64,000 nucleotides of DNA. It comes from Roseibium algicola (lineage in GTDB: Bacteria; Pseudomonadota; Alphaproteobacteria; Rhizobiales; Stappiaceae). Where the stretch lies: assembly GCF_001999245.1 (NCBI RefSeq), contig NZ_CP019630.1, positions 2,170,001 to 2,234,000 on the forward strand. Direction: 5' to 3'. Positions within the stretch are counted from its first letter, which is position 1, and each line of letters starts with the position of its first letter. Below, one piece after another: positions 26,101 through 34,522 of the stretch. The translations under genes and the position numbers were made by a program. Under the pieces are notes generated by a model. That model saw nothing but the letters and a program-made list of their open reading frames with translations, ran no database searches and had not been told where the DNA came from.

Positions 26101-27467
26101 TAGATCACCGTCTCGAGCTGCGCGTCCGACAGCAGCCCGTCGGTGACGACTTCCGTCGGCAGCATCGGCCGGTAGCCTGGCTTCGGCGGAGCAACGGACG
26201 CCATCGCGGCCGACTGCACCAGTTTTGTGGGATGAGCCTGAGACCCGGGAATACGGATCGACTGCAATCCGTAAGCCTCGTAGATCGCGTCGGTGAGCCC
26301 GGCGCCGTCGGGCGGTGTCCAGTCGACGGTCTCATAGGATAGCTCAGCGGCCTCGGGGTCGGCGATGGCAGGCCCCGCCGAACGGGACTTTGCAGGGCGC
26401 GCCAGAACACCTCGCACCGTACTGCCAGCAGCGGGGGCTGGTGATCGAGAAATCTCGGGACGCGAAACCGGAAGCCGCGGTGGAACCTGGTCCTCGATCC
26501 AGCCAAGCAGCGTCGCGACATCCGGCGCCATACCTGGCGAGGTCGGGAACAGTGCCGGATCCTTTGCGGGTACCTTGTCGATGACCGTGAGCCGGGTTGG
26601 GAATGTTGTTCCGTGCTTTGAATATGCCGATCCGGCGATCGCGGCGGAGAACACGACGGTGCCGCGCTCCTGCAGGCGTGCAAAGGCTTCGCGCCAGCCG
26701 GGCAGTTCCGGACCGACATTTGCCCCGGTGATCGTCACCAGCCGTCCGCCCGGAGCGAGGCGGCTCAGCGCCGAGGCGATGTGCCGGAAACCGGCATCGG
26801 CGACACGGCCGGAAACGTTCGCGAGCGCCGTGAAGGGCGGATTCATGATGACGACGGAAGGCACGACGGCAGGATCGAGATGATCGTCGATCTGCGCGGC
26901 ATCGAACCGCGTGACGTCCAGGGCCGGAAAGAGGGAGGTGAGCAGATCGGCGCGGGTTTCCGCCAGTTCGTTGAGAATCAGCGATCCACCGGTGATCTCG
27001 GCCAATACCGCCATCAGGCCGGTGCCGGCCGACGGTTCCAACACAAGGTCGGCGGCGGAAACATGAGCTGCGGTTAGCGCGGCAAGGCCAAGGGGAACGG
27101 GCGTGCTGAACTGCTGGAGCGCCTGGCTTTCCTCGGACCGACGGGTCTGCGTCGGCAGCAGCGCCATGATCTTATCGAGCACAGAAAGCCGTGCAGCCGG
27201 CGTTGCGGCTTTACGGAAAACCGCCTTGCCGTATTTACGCAGGAACAGAACCGTCGCCACCTCGCAGGCGTCATAGGCGCTCTTCCAGTCCCAGGCGCCG
27301 GATGCATCGGACGCGTCGAAAGCAGTTTCCATCGCGGCGCGCAGCATGGCAGCATCAACGTGCTGGCCTTGTTCAAGATGCTCAAAAAGATCATGGGCGG
27401 CGGCCAGGATGGCGGGCGCGGGAGCGATCGGTGTGGCCTGGACGGCCACGGGTGCGGTTATGTTCAT
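23115..27467 (-). CDS. strawberry-notch family helicase fused to a methyltransferase-like domain
   Basis: This very large protein (1450 residues) begins with an N6-methyltransferase-like fold: DLVLEPSAGTGLMAVLAEI (about 140) and the catalytic VVIMNPPF (about 207). A superfamily-2 helicase domain follows: LGDGTGAGKGRQSAAIIL (Walker A) near residue 495 and FDGVIIFDESHAMQNAGG (DESH) near 613. The C-terminal half includes GTGRSYHADLSARNRR and IQGLGRTNRTNQAQPP, typical of the strawberry-notch helicase C domain. This architecture is common on ICEs and plasmids beside toprim and ParB genes. It is probably a DNA-processing or self-protection enzyme; its biochemistry is not established. Confidence 0.9.
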   Translation of the reverse strand: MNITAPVAVQATPIAPAPAILAAAHDLFEHLEQGQHVDAAMLRAAMETAFDASDASGAWDWKSAYDACEVATVLFLRKYGKAVFRKAATPAARLSVLDKIMALLPTQTRRSEESQALQQFSTPVPLGLAALTAAHVSAADLVLEPSAGTGLMAVLAEITGGSLILNELAETRADLLTSLFPALDVTRFDAAQIDDHLDPAVVPSVVIMNPPFTALANVSGRVADAGFRHIASALSRLAPGGRLVTITGANVGPELPGWREAFARLQERGTVVFSAAIAGSAYSKHGTTFPTRLTVIDKVPAKDPALFPTSPGMAPDVATLLGWIEDQVPPRLPVSRPEISRSPAPAAGSTVRGVLARPAKSRSAGPAIADPEAAELSYETVDWTPPDGAGLTDAIYEAYGLQSIRIPGSQAHPTKLVQSAAMASVAPPKPGYRPMLPTEVVTDGLLSDAQLETVIYAGEAHSGHLAGSWAVDETFDLVQAAPDDASDAVRFRRGFMLGDGTGAGKGRQSAAIILDNWLRGRRKAVWISKSDKLLEDAQRDWSALGMERLLVTPLSRFQQGARITLSEGILFTTYATLRSDDRGDKVSRVKQIVDWLKSGSGAEAGTEFDGVIIFDESHAMQNAGGGKGERGDVAPSQQGRAGLRLQHALPDARMVYVSATGATSVHNLAYAQRLGLWGGEDFPFVTRAEFVEAIEEGGVAAMEVLARDLRSLGLYTARSLSYDGVEYELVEHRLTAEQRRIYDAYAGAFAVIHNHLDAAMEAANITGSPKGGGATLNRQAKSAARSAFESAKQRFFGHLLTSMKTPTLIRSIERDLEAGHAAVIQIVSTGEALMERRLAEIPTEEWNDVQVDITPREYVLDYLAHSFPVQLYEPFTDSEGNLSSRPVTRDGQPVECREAVARRNELIERLASLPPVPGALDQIVQRFGTDTVAEVTGRSRRIVRKGDRLAVESRAASANLAETAAFMDDLKRILVFSDAGGTGRSYHADLSARNRRLRVHYLLEPGWKADAAIQGLGRTNRTNQAQPPLFRPVSTDVKAEKRFLSTIARRLDTLGAITRGQRQTGGQGLFRPEDNLESLYARDALRQLYLLIVRGKVEGCPLERFETATGLKLTDANGIRDDLPPITTFLNRLLALTIELQGILFAAFEQLLDARVEGAIASGTYDLGLETLTAESFVVTDRRTIHTHPATGAETRLLTIAEKRRNQPMPLEEAIARAGAEPGARLLVNGKSGRSAVQVPAPSMMLDDGEIERRVRLIRPMEHSPLSLKALTGSHWREVDRETFASAWDHELSEVPEFTESTLHMVSGLLLPVWKCLPNESTRIYRLQTDEGERIIGRRVSPAWAANVAATGSVTLSPDEAHAALLDGHTILDLAEGLQLRRGRVMGANRIELSGFTEGMRERLKAFGLFSEIISWKLRFFVPVDESGVEVLDKLIETWPIERISDRGVA

Positions 27468-27561
27468 GTGGGGAATTCCTCGAGAGCAGCAACGGGAAAG
27501 CCCGGCCAGCGCTCTCTCGACCGCCCGGGCTCACCCCGTCCCGGCAGTCCTCTCCCTCTCA
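27468..27561 (-). ncRNA. 5' leader resembling radC RNA (weak match)
   Basis: The leader of the strawberry-notch gene contains CTGAGAGGGAGAGG, GGGACGGGGTGAG and, downstream, TTTCCCGTTG before the start codon. This repeats the ordered blocks of the stronger leaders before parB, radC and ardC, but the match is looser. The ACGGG and CCCGT blocks could pair as a stem. Confidence 0.45.
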
Positions 27562-27747
27562 GGGCAAAAGAAATCGCGCCACACCGGAGCGTGGGCGCGA
27601 TCAGGCTGGAAGAAGGTCAAAGGTCGGTTTCGGGAAGCAGGAGGCGAGCCTGGCTCCTCGAGAGCCCTTGAGCCCGCCTCGGCCCAATGCGGCAAGTGAA
27701 ATCAGGAACCGGGGCTCAACGGCCCCGGCCGGCCTGAGGCGATCGCC

Positions 27748-27912
27748 TCACGAGAAGGGATCGATTTCGAACATCACGGCCACCTCGTCGCCGTCGATTT
27801 CGTCGGCGGTCACAGCACCGAAAGATCCGTCGCCGGCCTGGAATACGACGATGGAAACCATCAGCGTGGCGGCGAGGCTGGCGGCGTATGCGGTGGCGTC
27901 ATGAAGGGACAT
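27748..27912 (-). CDS. small conserved ICE protein, function unknown
   Basis: A 54-residue frame runs from the ATG at 27912 (MSLHDATAYAASLAATLMVS) and ends in an acidic tail (DEIDGDEVAVMFEIDPFS). One short hydrophobic segment (about 8-24) is present. It sits between the ParB and strawberry-notch genes, where small hypothetical genes are commonly annotated in related ICEs. A ribosome-binding site, AGGAGCC-like, precedes it. The stop codon lies inside a 16-bp palindrome (27735-27750). Confidence 0.55.
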   Translation of the reverse strand: MSLHDATAYAASLAATLMVSIVVFQAGDGSFGAVTADEIDGDEVAVMFEIDPFS

Positions 27913-28324
27913 TGTTCCGGCTCCTATCTTGGGAGGCGGGGGACCATCCCCCGCGCGACAGGCGCTCGATGTGTCTGATCGAGGACGGCAATCACCGCGT
28001 GCGTTCGGGCTCGTCCCGGCACCGCGCGGCGGCACGCTCGCGTAAGCCGACCCCATGCGGGTTGAATGCCAAAGCCTCGTTCAGACCAAGGTCAGCGATT
28101 GGAAGCGGGGGAAGGTTTTCCGTATCTGTCAGAAGCCGGAAAGGCGTAAATACGATTGCACAGCCGCCTCTGTCCCCTGCCAGCCTCGCAAGAAGGAATG
28201 CAACGATGGGCAGGAGCGAAGACGTGAGGCAGGCAACCCGGCGTAACACCAACGGAGCACAATGGTCTTGATGATGCTGGGTACCTAGATAGGTCCGGTA
28301 ATTGCTGCCCGGCTTGCGCCACCA

Positions 28325-28355
28325 TGAAAAACCCCGGAGCCTTGCGGCTCCGGGG
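28325..28355 (-). terminator. strong rho-independent terminator after parB
   Basis: On the minus strand, perfect 10-bp arms CCCCGGAGCC and GGCTCCGGGG (28355-28346 and 28341-28332) with a 4-base loop are followed by a T run at 28331-28325. It begins 10 bp past the parB stop and would separate parB from the small gene and helicase operon downstream. Confidence 0.85.
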
Positions 28356-28365
28356 TGAAATCGCG

Positions 28366-30525
28366 TTACTCGGCCGCCACGAGGGCAGCATCTTCGTCTT
28401 CGGCTTCCGCGTTTTCATCGTCGCTGTCATCATCACCGAGAAATGCCGGAAGAGTCTCATCCGCTCCGCTCTCCTCGTCTTCCGTCTCGACCGGCACGGC
28501 TTCGCAATCGTCCGTCATGCGCAGCGGCTCCGGCAGCCAGCCGGTGCCGGCCAGCAACCGTTCGGCCTCCTTGGCCATGTCGCCCTTCTTGAGATGGTCG
28601 ATCAACTCGGCGGCGCGCTCGCCCGCTCCTTCGCGCACAGCTTCGAGAATGCGAGGCTTGGTGACGCGGCCAAGATAGTTTTCGACCGTCGGCGTCCAGC
28701 CGGCTTCCACCATGTCGAGATCGACAGCGCGAGCGAGACGATCCGCCTCGGCGAGACGCTGCTGGATGCCGTGCACGGTGACGGTGCCGCCGCCGTAGCG
28801 GTCGGCCTTCTCGTAGAGGGCGTTGACGCCGAACGCCGCGCAATGCGCGAAGAGCTCCGCCTGCTCGGTGCCTTCGAGGGAAACAAGCCAATCCCAGAGA
28901 GCGGCCTCGTCGTCCGGCATGCGTGCCTCCCAGGCCTTGTGGCGTTCCTCGATAGCCTGTGCCACCGGAGTGTCCTTCAGACCAGGCGCTTGCAGCGCGA
29001 AGTCGGTGTTGCGCACCGAGACTTCCATGGCCGGGCTATAGGTCGTGTAGCGGGAAAAGACGTCCCGGCATAACTTGTGCAGCACGGCCAGGAACGCGAC
29101 GGACGGATTGTTCGCCAGCCTGTCGCGCAGCGCCAGCGTCCGCTCGGCGGTCAGCTCGGTAACCAGGCGTTCCGGAAGCGGCTTGATGACGTCGCCTTCG
29201 TCGTCATCTGCATCCATCGGCTGGCTGCCGATGGTGATGACAGCGCGCCGCGCCGAAGAACCGACACCAGTATCAACGTGGTCGATGCCAGCGGCTCCAC
29301 CGGCCTCTGATCCGTTACTCTCGACGGCGACGTCAAGCTCATCCTCGGGACGGACATAGCCATGATCGACGACAAGTTCACCGTCCCGGCCGATGCTGAG
29401 GAAGACACCGGCGCGGGCAACCTCGTCCGGATCGAAGCTGACAGGACGGTTTTCGAATGCTTGAAGTGCGGCCTCGATTTCCGCGAGACGCCGATCGACC
29501 TCTTCGGGCAGATCGTCGGCCTCCGCGTATTCCGATTCGAGATTGTCATGCTCGTTGCGGAGTGCCTCGCGGGTCGCCCGTTCCTCTTCGGTGAGGTCCT
29601 GCGTCGTGCCGGTGAGTTTGCGCAGGCCGTTGGCGTGGCCGTAGGGAAGTTCAACCGAAGCGTCGATCCACCGCCAGCCTTCGGCCGCAATCTCGTCAGC
29701 CTTAACTTTCAGCTTCTCGTCAACCAGGCGGTCGAGAAGGGAGACATCCTGCAGCCAGCCGTCGTCATGTTGAGAGAAGAGGTCGCGCAGGATTTCGCCG
29801 CCTGCCTGCTCATAGGCTTCGAGACCGACGAAGCGGGCACGTTTTTCGGAAGAAGGCACCGTGGTTTCAGTTAACAGGCGCCGGATCTGCCACGGCTCCT
29901 TCTGCCAGGAATTGCGAATGCTCTCCCAGACTTGTTCCTGACGGACATGATCGGGATTGACCGTAAAAGCCATCAGCATCTCCAGCGTCATGCCGTCCTC
30001 GGCATAGACGTCGAGCAGCACGGGGGAGACGGTGGCAAGGCGCAACCGCTGCCGGACGACCTGGACCGTGGTGAAGAAGGCCGCCGCGATCTCCTCCTCG
30101 CTCATGCCTTTTTCGCGCATATCAAAGAAGGCGCGGAACTGGTCGAGGGGATGAAGAGCTACGCGCTGGGTGTTTTCGGCCAGACTGTCGTCTTCGGCGA
30201 GGATATTCGTCGCGGGATCGCGGACAACGCAGGGCACGGGCGCGGTTTTGGCGAGACGCTTCTGCTTCACAAGGATTGCCAGGGCCTGATAGCGACGGCC
30301 ACCGGCCGGCACCTCGAACATGCCGGTCTCGTGGCCAGCCTCATCGAGCAAAGGGCGGACATTGAGGCTCTGGAGGAGTGTGCCGCGGCGGGCGATATCC
30401 TCGGCCAGTTCCTCGACAGAAACGCCGGACTTGATGCGCCGGACGTTGGACTGGCTGAGGACGAGCTTGTTGAAGGGAATATCGCGTGAGGGCGACAGGG
30501 TGAGTTTCTGATTGGCAGTTGCCAT
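28366..30525 (-). CDS. ParB/RepB-type partition-like protein, large
   Basis: The start is taken at the ATG at 30525 (MATANQKLTLSP), giving 719 residues. The ParB N-terminal nuclease-like domain is present: IPFNKLVLSQSNVRRIK, FEVPAGGRRYQALAIL and LAENTQRVALHPLDQFRAFF, followed by a helix-turn-helix region (SEEEIAAAFFTTVQVVRQRL). Unlike chromosomal ParB (about 300 residues), a long acidic C-terminal extension follows. Such proteins accompany strawberry-notch, toprim and ArdC genes on ICEs and plasmids. They are sometimes annotated as DNA-binding or nuclease proteins rather than true partition factors. A radC-type leader precedes the gene. Confidence 0.88.
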   Translation of the reverse strand: MATANQKLTLSPSRDIPFNKLVLSQSNVRRIKSGVSVEELAEDIARRGTLLQSLNVRPLLDEAGHETGMFEVPAGGRRYQALAILVKQKRLAKTAPVPCVVRDPATNILAEDDSLAENTQRVALHPLDQFRAFFDMREKGMSEEEIAAAFFTTVQVVRQRLRLATVSPVLLDVYAEDGMTLEMLMAFTVNPDHVRQEQVWESIRNSWQKEPWQIRRLLTETTVPSSEKRARFVGLEAYEQAGGEILRDLFSQHDDGWLQDVSLLDRLVDEKLKVKADEIAAEGWRWIDASVELPYGHANGLRKLTGTTQDLTEEERATREALRNEHDNLESEYAEADDLPEEVDRRLAEIEAALQAFENRPVSFDPDEVARAGVFLSIGRDGELVVDHGYVRPEDELDVAVESNGSEAGGAAGIDHVDTGVGSSARRAVITIGSQPMDADDDEGDVIKPLPERLVTELTAERTLALRDRLANNPSVAFLAVLHKLCRDVFSRYTTYSPAMEVSVRNTDFALQAPGLKDTPVAQAIEERHKAWEARMPDDEAALWDWLVSLEGTEQAELFAHCAAFGVNALYEKADRYGGGTVTVHGIQQRLAEADRLARAVDLDMVEAGWTPTVENYLGRVTKPRILEAVREGAGERAAELIDHLKKGDMAKEAERLLAGTGWLPEPLRMTDDCEAVPVETEDEESGADETLPAFLGDDDSDDENAEAEDEDAALVAAE

Positions 30526-30616
30526 TGGGATAGTCTCCGCGACGGGCGCCGAGAGCCTCTCTCTCAACATCCAACCCGTCGTGAAAACCCCACCCCTCCT
30601 CTCACTCTCGTAGAGC
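30526..30616 (-). ncRNA. radC RNA-type 5' leader of parB
   Basis: Read on the minus strand, the leader holds the ordered blocks GAGAGTGAGAGGAGGG, GGTTTTCACGACGGGTTGG and GGCGCCCGTCGCGGAGAC just before the start codon. ACGGG and CCCGT can pair. The same order is found before the radC and ardC genes here. The radC RNA motif (Weinberg et al. 2010) is described in leaders of radC, antirestriction, methyltransferase and integrase genes, so this context agrees. Structure was not computed. Confidence 0.65.
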
Positions 30617-30703
30617 GCGGTCTGGCCCCCTGCGATTAGAAACCACTGCTTCGCGAATGACGGACGAATGCGGCCGAGGTCAACCAGCCCATCCGCCAAT
30701 CCA

Positions 30704-31192
30704 TCAGATTTCGCCGCGGGCGCGCAGGCTGACCTCCCGGCCGATGCCGACGATGATATGGTCATGCAGCATAAGGCCCAGAACCTTGCAGCCCTTGTTG
30801 ATTTCCTTCGTCATCGTGATGTCGGCGCGCGAGGGCTCAGGATCGCCGGACGGATGATTGTGGACCAGGATCAGCGCGGTCGCATTGAGCTCTAGGCCAC
30901 GTTTCAGGACTTCCCTAGGATAGACCGGAACGTGATCGACCGTCCCGGTCGCCAGGCACTCGTCCGAGATAAGCCGGTTCTTCTTGTCGAGATAGAGCAC
31001 ATGAAACCGCTCCACCTCTCCGCGAATGGTGAGAGCGCAATAGTCCAGCACGGTCTGCCAGGACGACAGCACCGGATTCTGGTTAAGGTGGCGCAACAGA
31101 ATCTGGCGTGCTTCGTAAATGACAACCTGCTCTTCAGCCGAAATCGGTGCGTGCTGCGGGTCCATGGCAAATGTCTTCTGATGCCGGGTCAT
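30704..31192 (-). CDS. radC: RadC-family JAB/MPN domain protein
   Basis: The 162-residue protein contains the JAMM metal-binding motif HNHPSGDPEPSRAD (about 113-126) and the upstream conserved stretch VERFHVLYLDKKNRLISDEC. It is shorter than chromosomal RadC (about 220 residues) because it lacks the N-terminal helix-hairpin-helix part; this is typical of plasmid and phage copies. The role of this family is unsettled, with DNA repair and anti-restriction suggested. A radC-type leader precedes the start. It lies between the parB and DUF2958 genes on the same strand. Confidence 0.9.
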   Translation of the reverse strand: MTRHQKTFAMDPQHAPISAEEQVVIYEARQILLRHLNQNPVLSSWQTVLDYCALTIRGEVERFHVLYLDKKNRLISDECLATGTVDHVPVYPREVLKRGLELNATALILVHNHPSGDPEPSRADITMTKEINKGCKVLGLMLHDHIIVGIGREVSLRARGEI

Positions 31193-31280
31193 GGTCTGGT
31201 CTCCCGACGGGCAGCAGGCCCCTTGCCAATGCTCTCAACCCGTCACGAGGAACCGCGCCGCCCTCTTCCTCTAAGAGAGC
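31193..31280 (-). ncRNA. radC RNA-type 5' leader of radC
   Basis: The minus strand reads GCTCTCTTAGAGGAAGAGG, then GTGACGGGTTGAGAGC, then GCCCGTCGGGAGACC ending a few bases before the radC start. These are the same blocks, in the same order, as before parB and ardC. The motif is named for this gene context, so the assignment is stronger here than elsewhere. Confidence 0.7.
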
Positions 31281-31312
31281 GACGCAGACCCGCAGAGCAG
31301 GGCAGCCGGAGT

Positions 31313-31717
31313 TCAGGTTCTGCGGTTTTGCGTATCGACGGAATTACTGTTGTGCGCATCAACACTTCGAGGCCGGGCATAAAGCACGCGCTCAGCTGCG
31401 CGGATACTGCCGGCTTGCCGGGCCGTTTCCGCCCACACCGAAATCGAGACATCCGTTTGAAACACGATGTCGCGCTCGATGCCCATTCCGAACGGGAGGC
31501 GAATTGACTTGAGTTCCTCCAGCGAAAAGCTGCCCAATTCCGGATAGCCGAGATCGGCAAGGCCGAACAGAGTGTCACCGTCAGGATTGAGCTCGGTTGC
31601 GAGCCAGACACCCTGGCCGAAAGGATTGAAGAATTTGACGACCGGCACATGGTCGATGTCGCGCTCACGACCGTTGGCAAGCAGGCGTTCGCGCTGTTCG
31701 GGTGTCAGGAGGATCAT
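31313..31717 (-). CDS. DUF2958 domain protein
   Basis: The 134-residue protein opens with MILLTPEQRERLLANGRER, and the conserved segments VVKFFNPFGQGVWLATELNP, FGLADLGYPELGSFSLEEL and IERDIVFQ follow. These match DUF2958, a small family of unknown function on plasmids and ICEs. The ATG overlaps the stop of the ardC gene by 4 bp (ATGA), so the pair is co-translated. The last 35 residues after the domain are arginine-rich and may be disordered. The partnership with ArdC suggests a linked anti-restriction or transfer role, which is inference. Confidence 0.85.
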   Translation of the reverse strand: MILLTPEQRERLLANGRERDIDHVPVVKFFNPFGQGVWLATELNPDGDTLFGLADLGYPELGSFSLEELKSIRLPFGMGIERDIVFQTDVSISVWAETARQAGSIRAAERVLYARPRSVDAHNSNSVDTQNRRT

Positions 31718-32670
31718 GCCGCCCTCCTGTCCGCAGAGCCGGCGTCAGCGGAACCTGTCTCATCCGCAAGGAAGGAAAGAATCCAGTCGGCCGCCTTGCT
31801 GGCCTGCGAGGCGGCCCGAACGATGGCGCGGGAATCCTCGCGCATGACCTCAAGCCACGAGCCGATGTAATCTGCATGGCGCACGGTCGGGACGATGCCG
31901 AGCGACGCACAGCAGAAAGCGGAAATCTGTTCGGCGATCAGTTCTTCGAAGGCGTATTTCTTGGTACCGAAGGACCCGGAAAGATCACGATTGAGCCGGC
32001 TGTGATGCCCGCTGGCGTGACCGATTTCGTGCAGGGCGGTTCTGTGCCAGTTGATCGGCTCGAAGTAAGCCTGTGGCGGCGGCACGACCACATAGTCCTG
32101 GGCCGGAACGTAGAAAGCCTTGTCGCCGCCGATACGAAAATCGATGCCGGTCGCCCTGATGAGCGTCTCGACCTTCGGCTCGATCAGGCCTGATGGCGAG
32201 GGGGGGATGGTGACGGCAATATCGTCGGGCAGCCCCTCGCATTGCGCCGTGTTGAACACGGTGAACCTTTTGAGGAACGGGATGGCCTGCGCCTCCTCGC
32301 CGGTCTCGCGGACACGCTTCTTCTCGTCCTCGGAAACGAAGCGGTCGGCATAGACGACGGTGGTGCCGCGTTCACCCTTGCGCACATTCCCGCCAAGGGA
32401 AAGAGCCTGCCGGAACGTGAGCCATCCCTGATCAGGGAAGCCGTGCTGCACCACGGCGCCCCAGAGAAGCAGGATGTTGATGCCGCTGTAGCTTCGACCC
32501 GTGCTGGCATTCTTCGGCAAGCTGAGCGGAGCTTTCGCAGCGGACGTGCCCCAGGGCTGCACCCAGGGCACGCGGCCCGCTTCCAGCTCGGCGATGATCT
32601 TGGTGGTGATTTCGTCGTAAAGGTTCGCCCTCGCCGTGTTGGTGCGTGGGGTACGATCATATCTGGACAT
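31714..32670 (-). CDS. ardC: ArdC-family antirestriction protein
   Basis: The 318-residue protein has the N-terminal ssDNA-binding region of ArdC (YDEITTKIIAELEAGRVPWV, SYSGINILLLW, WLTFRQALSLGGNVRKGERG). A zincin-like metal site follows in HEIGHASGHHSRL (HExxH) at about 221, and the C-terminal EELIAEQISAFCCASLGI. ArdC proteins protect incoming single-stranded DNA in conjugation and inhibit restriction. Length is normal. A radC-type leader lies upstream, and the DUF2958 gene overlaps downstream. It is the first gene of the leftward maintenance block. Confidence 0.93.
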   Translation of the reverse strand: MSRYDRTPRTNTARANLYDEITTKIIAELEAGRVPWVQPWGTSAAKAPLSLPKNASTGRSYSGINILLLWGAVVQHGFPDQGWLTFRQALSLGGNVRKGERGTTVVYADRFVSEDEKKRVRETGEEAQAIPFLKRFTVFNTAQCEGLPDDIAVTIPPSPSGLIEPKVETLIRATGIDFRIGGDKAFYVPAQDYVVVPPPQAYFEPINWHRTALHEIGHASGHHSRLNRDLSGSFGTKKYAFEELIAEQISAFCCASLGIVPTVRHADYIGSWLEVMREDSRAIVRAASQASKAADWILSFLADETGSADAGSADRRAA

Positions 32671-32757
32671 CGCGGTTCTCCGCGACGGGCGCCGGAAACC
32701 TCTTCTCCAGCCCTCAACCCGTCACGGCAAACCGCGCCCGCACTCTTACTCTCAGGG
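32671..32757 (-). ncRNA. radC RNA-type 5' leader of ardC
   Basis: Minus-strand blocks are CTGAGAGTAAGAGTGCGGG, GGTTTGCCGTGACGGGTTGA and GGCGCCCGTCGCGGAGAACC, ending just before the ardC ATG at 32670. ACGGG and CCCGT arms can pair around a loop of about 30 bases. The leader plus about 80 bp upstream of it (to about 32835) is duplicated at 55402-55560. Homology is seen by eye; RNA structure was not computed. Confidence 0.7.
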
Positions 32758-33001
32758 TGCGTTGCGGGGTCTCCCCGCAGAAGGGGTGCGCTGGCAACGC
32801 AGTGCCGGTCAAGGGGAAGGCCCTCCCCCAACCGAATACCCTCAGTCAAAAACGAACCAGTTTTCGAGGATCAGAGCAGAAAAATTCCTGCACACAGTAT
32901 TATTTCGCGCCCCTATAATTTATACTACCACGCCAAAATTTTCGCTCGATCGTCTAATGTAAAAAACGGAAGGCAACCAAGAAAAATTAGTGCTGTCCGC
33001 C

Positions 33002-34066
33002 TTACTTTATCCTATAGCGTCTCACATAAAATCTCTCCGGCGGGACATCGGAACGTCGGCTCTCTGTAAAGCGATGACCAAGGCCCGATTCGGTTACGTA
33101 TATAAGCGACGGGTCGGCCATATCGATCATCAGGTTGACTGGAACATCAAGATTTTCGGCCAGTGTTTCAACTGGACGGGGACCTCTAGACAGAGGATCG
33201 ACGATACGAGTCAGCTTGCCATTTCCGCTCACAATACCGCTTTCGACCAACAGGAGATCTCCGTTACTTGCGACAACAAAGCCATCAGGGTTTTCAATGG
33301 GGCGTTGGAGTTCGAGACGGCGTAAACGCGAATGACCCGCTTCAGTGCTTTCAACTGCAAAGATGGTCCCAGAACCCAGTACTCCCACAAGAAGAGTGTG
33401 GCCGTCCCCGGCCACGGCAATCCCGGCCGCACCGATGCCATTGATGCCGCTGCCATTCGATGCAAGTTGGTTATCGGCAATGAGAACAGACAGCCGGTTT
33501 GCATCAGGTGGTAGCGTCAGGATGCGCGGAATGCTTGTGTCTGTTATGAAGAGCGAGCCGTTTTCACCCACTGCGATATCATTGGCAAAGCCTCCGTCAG
33601 GCACGAGCATCACAATATCGACTGCGCCTGTTTCGACGTCGCGTGCGAAAATGCGATGCGCGCGCCGCTTGTTGCTTCCGTCTGGCTGCTCTACTCCGAG
33701 AAAATCTGGCGAAGCGCCCCACAGCCGACCTGATCCACGGTCATATTTCAAAGTAGTACCTGCGAAGACCGATGGGTCATCTATAGCAAAGCGCTTTTTG
33801 CCGTCACTATCGATTTTGAGGATTTGTCCACTGACGACCGAACCAATGAGAAGTGCTCCATCAGGCGTTTGAGCAATCCCATTTGGATACTGGAACCAGG
33901 AAGGCAGTTCGATCGGTTTGAGCATTTCAACTTGGGCGGATGTAGGAGATGAAGACACCGCAAGAAAAATGAAAAAGGCTATCAAGCAGCAGATATTCAT
34001 TTGACTGCCGGTATTTCGCTCCATCGCGCAAATTTCCGTTCGCTCTCGATTGGTTGGTGACTTCAT
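33002..34066 (-). CDS. exported SMP-30/NHL-like beta-propeller protein
   Basis: Starting at the ATG at 34066 (MKSPTNRERTE), which follows a perfect GGAGGT site, gives 354 residues. A signal peptide (MNICCLIAFFIFLAVSSSPTSAQ) begins about 22 residues in. Six or so repeats follow the pattern of the SMP-30/gluconolactonase-like propeller: NGIAQTPDGALLIGSVVSG, NDIAVGENGSLFITDTSIPR, AGIAVAGDGHTLLVGVLGSG and DGFVVASNGDLLLVESGIV. The catalytic metal ligands of true SMP-30 enzymes were not confirmed, so it may be a non-enzymatic NHL protein. It is the first gene of the second cargo region, read toward the ICE block. Confidence 0.8.
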   Translation of the reverse strand: MKSPTNRERTEICAMERNTGSQMNICCLIAFFIFLAVSSSPTSAQVEMLKPIELPSWFQYPNGIAQTPDGALLIGSVVSGQILKIDSDGKKRFAIDDPSVFAGTTLKYDRGSGRLWGASPDFLGVEQPDGSNKRRAHRIFARDVETGAVDIVMLVPDGGFANDIAVGENGSLFITDTSIPRILTLPPDANRLSVLIADNQLASNGSGINGIGAAGIAVAGDGHTLLVGVLGSGTIFAVESTEAGHSRLRRLELQRPIENPDGFVVASNGDLLLVESGIVSGNGKLTRIVDPLSRGPRPVETLAENLDVPVNLMIDMADPSLIYVTESGLGHRFTESRRSDVPPERFYVRRYRIK

Positions 34067-34239
34067 AAGATACCTCCAAACTTGCCAAGTTGCCTGATTA
34101 CAAAGATTTGGGACGGTTGGAATAGTCATTCGCTGAGATCCAAAGGGGGCGGTCCGGCAGAGTGGAGCCTGCCGAACCGCGAGACTGATTGGCGATCACC
34201 TATCTCAGTCAGGAGCTTCATAGGAAAAAACTAGAAGGT

Positions 34240-34479
34240 TCATTGCACACGGACGCCAATAGGAGTTCGTCGGCATTCCTCCCTGTCAGTGTCTTTCTTG
34301 GCGTAGCCCACGTAAGCATCGAACTCTATGCCCGAAACCTGCTCTCTTGGCACGTGAGCGTCAATCACGTGCTGGATCACATCGCTTCCGCAGTGGTAAT
34401 TCCATACATTGCATTTGATCCATCTAAAACCGAGCCTGTTGTGCTTGTTGCTTGAACAAACAATTGCGAGACCATCTCT
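34240..34479 (-). pseudogene. fragment of an unidentified protein
   Basis: A 79-codon open frame without a start codon reads GLAIVCSSNKHNRLGFRWIK, then HVIDAHVPREQVSGIEFDAY, ending at 34240. The composition looks like real protein, and the frame opens directly after a stop. It is likely the 3' remnant of a decayed gene between the propeller and dehydrogenase genes. I do not recognise its family. Confidence 0.35.
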
Positions 34480-34522
34480 TCACCAAGGTTTCAGAAGCAG
34501 CAAAAGCGGATAGCTTCCAGGG

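Noticed and set aside
27735..27750. 16-bp palindrome TGAGGCGATCGCCTCA
   Set aside because: It overlaps the stop codon of the small gene; with no T run it is a weak terminator, so it was not reported as a separate site.
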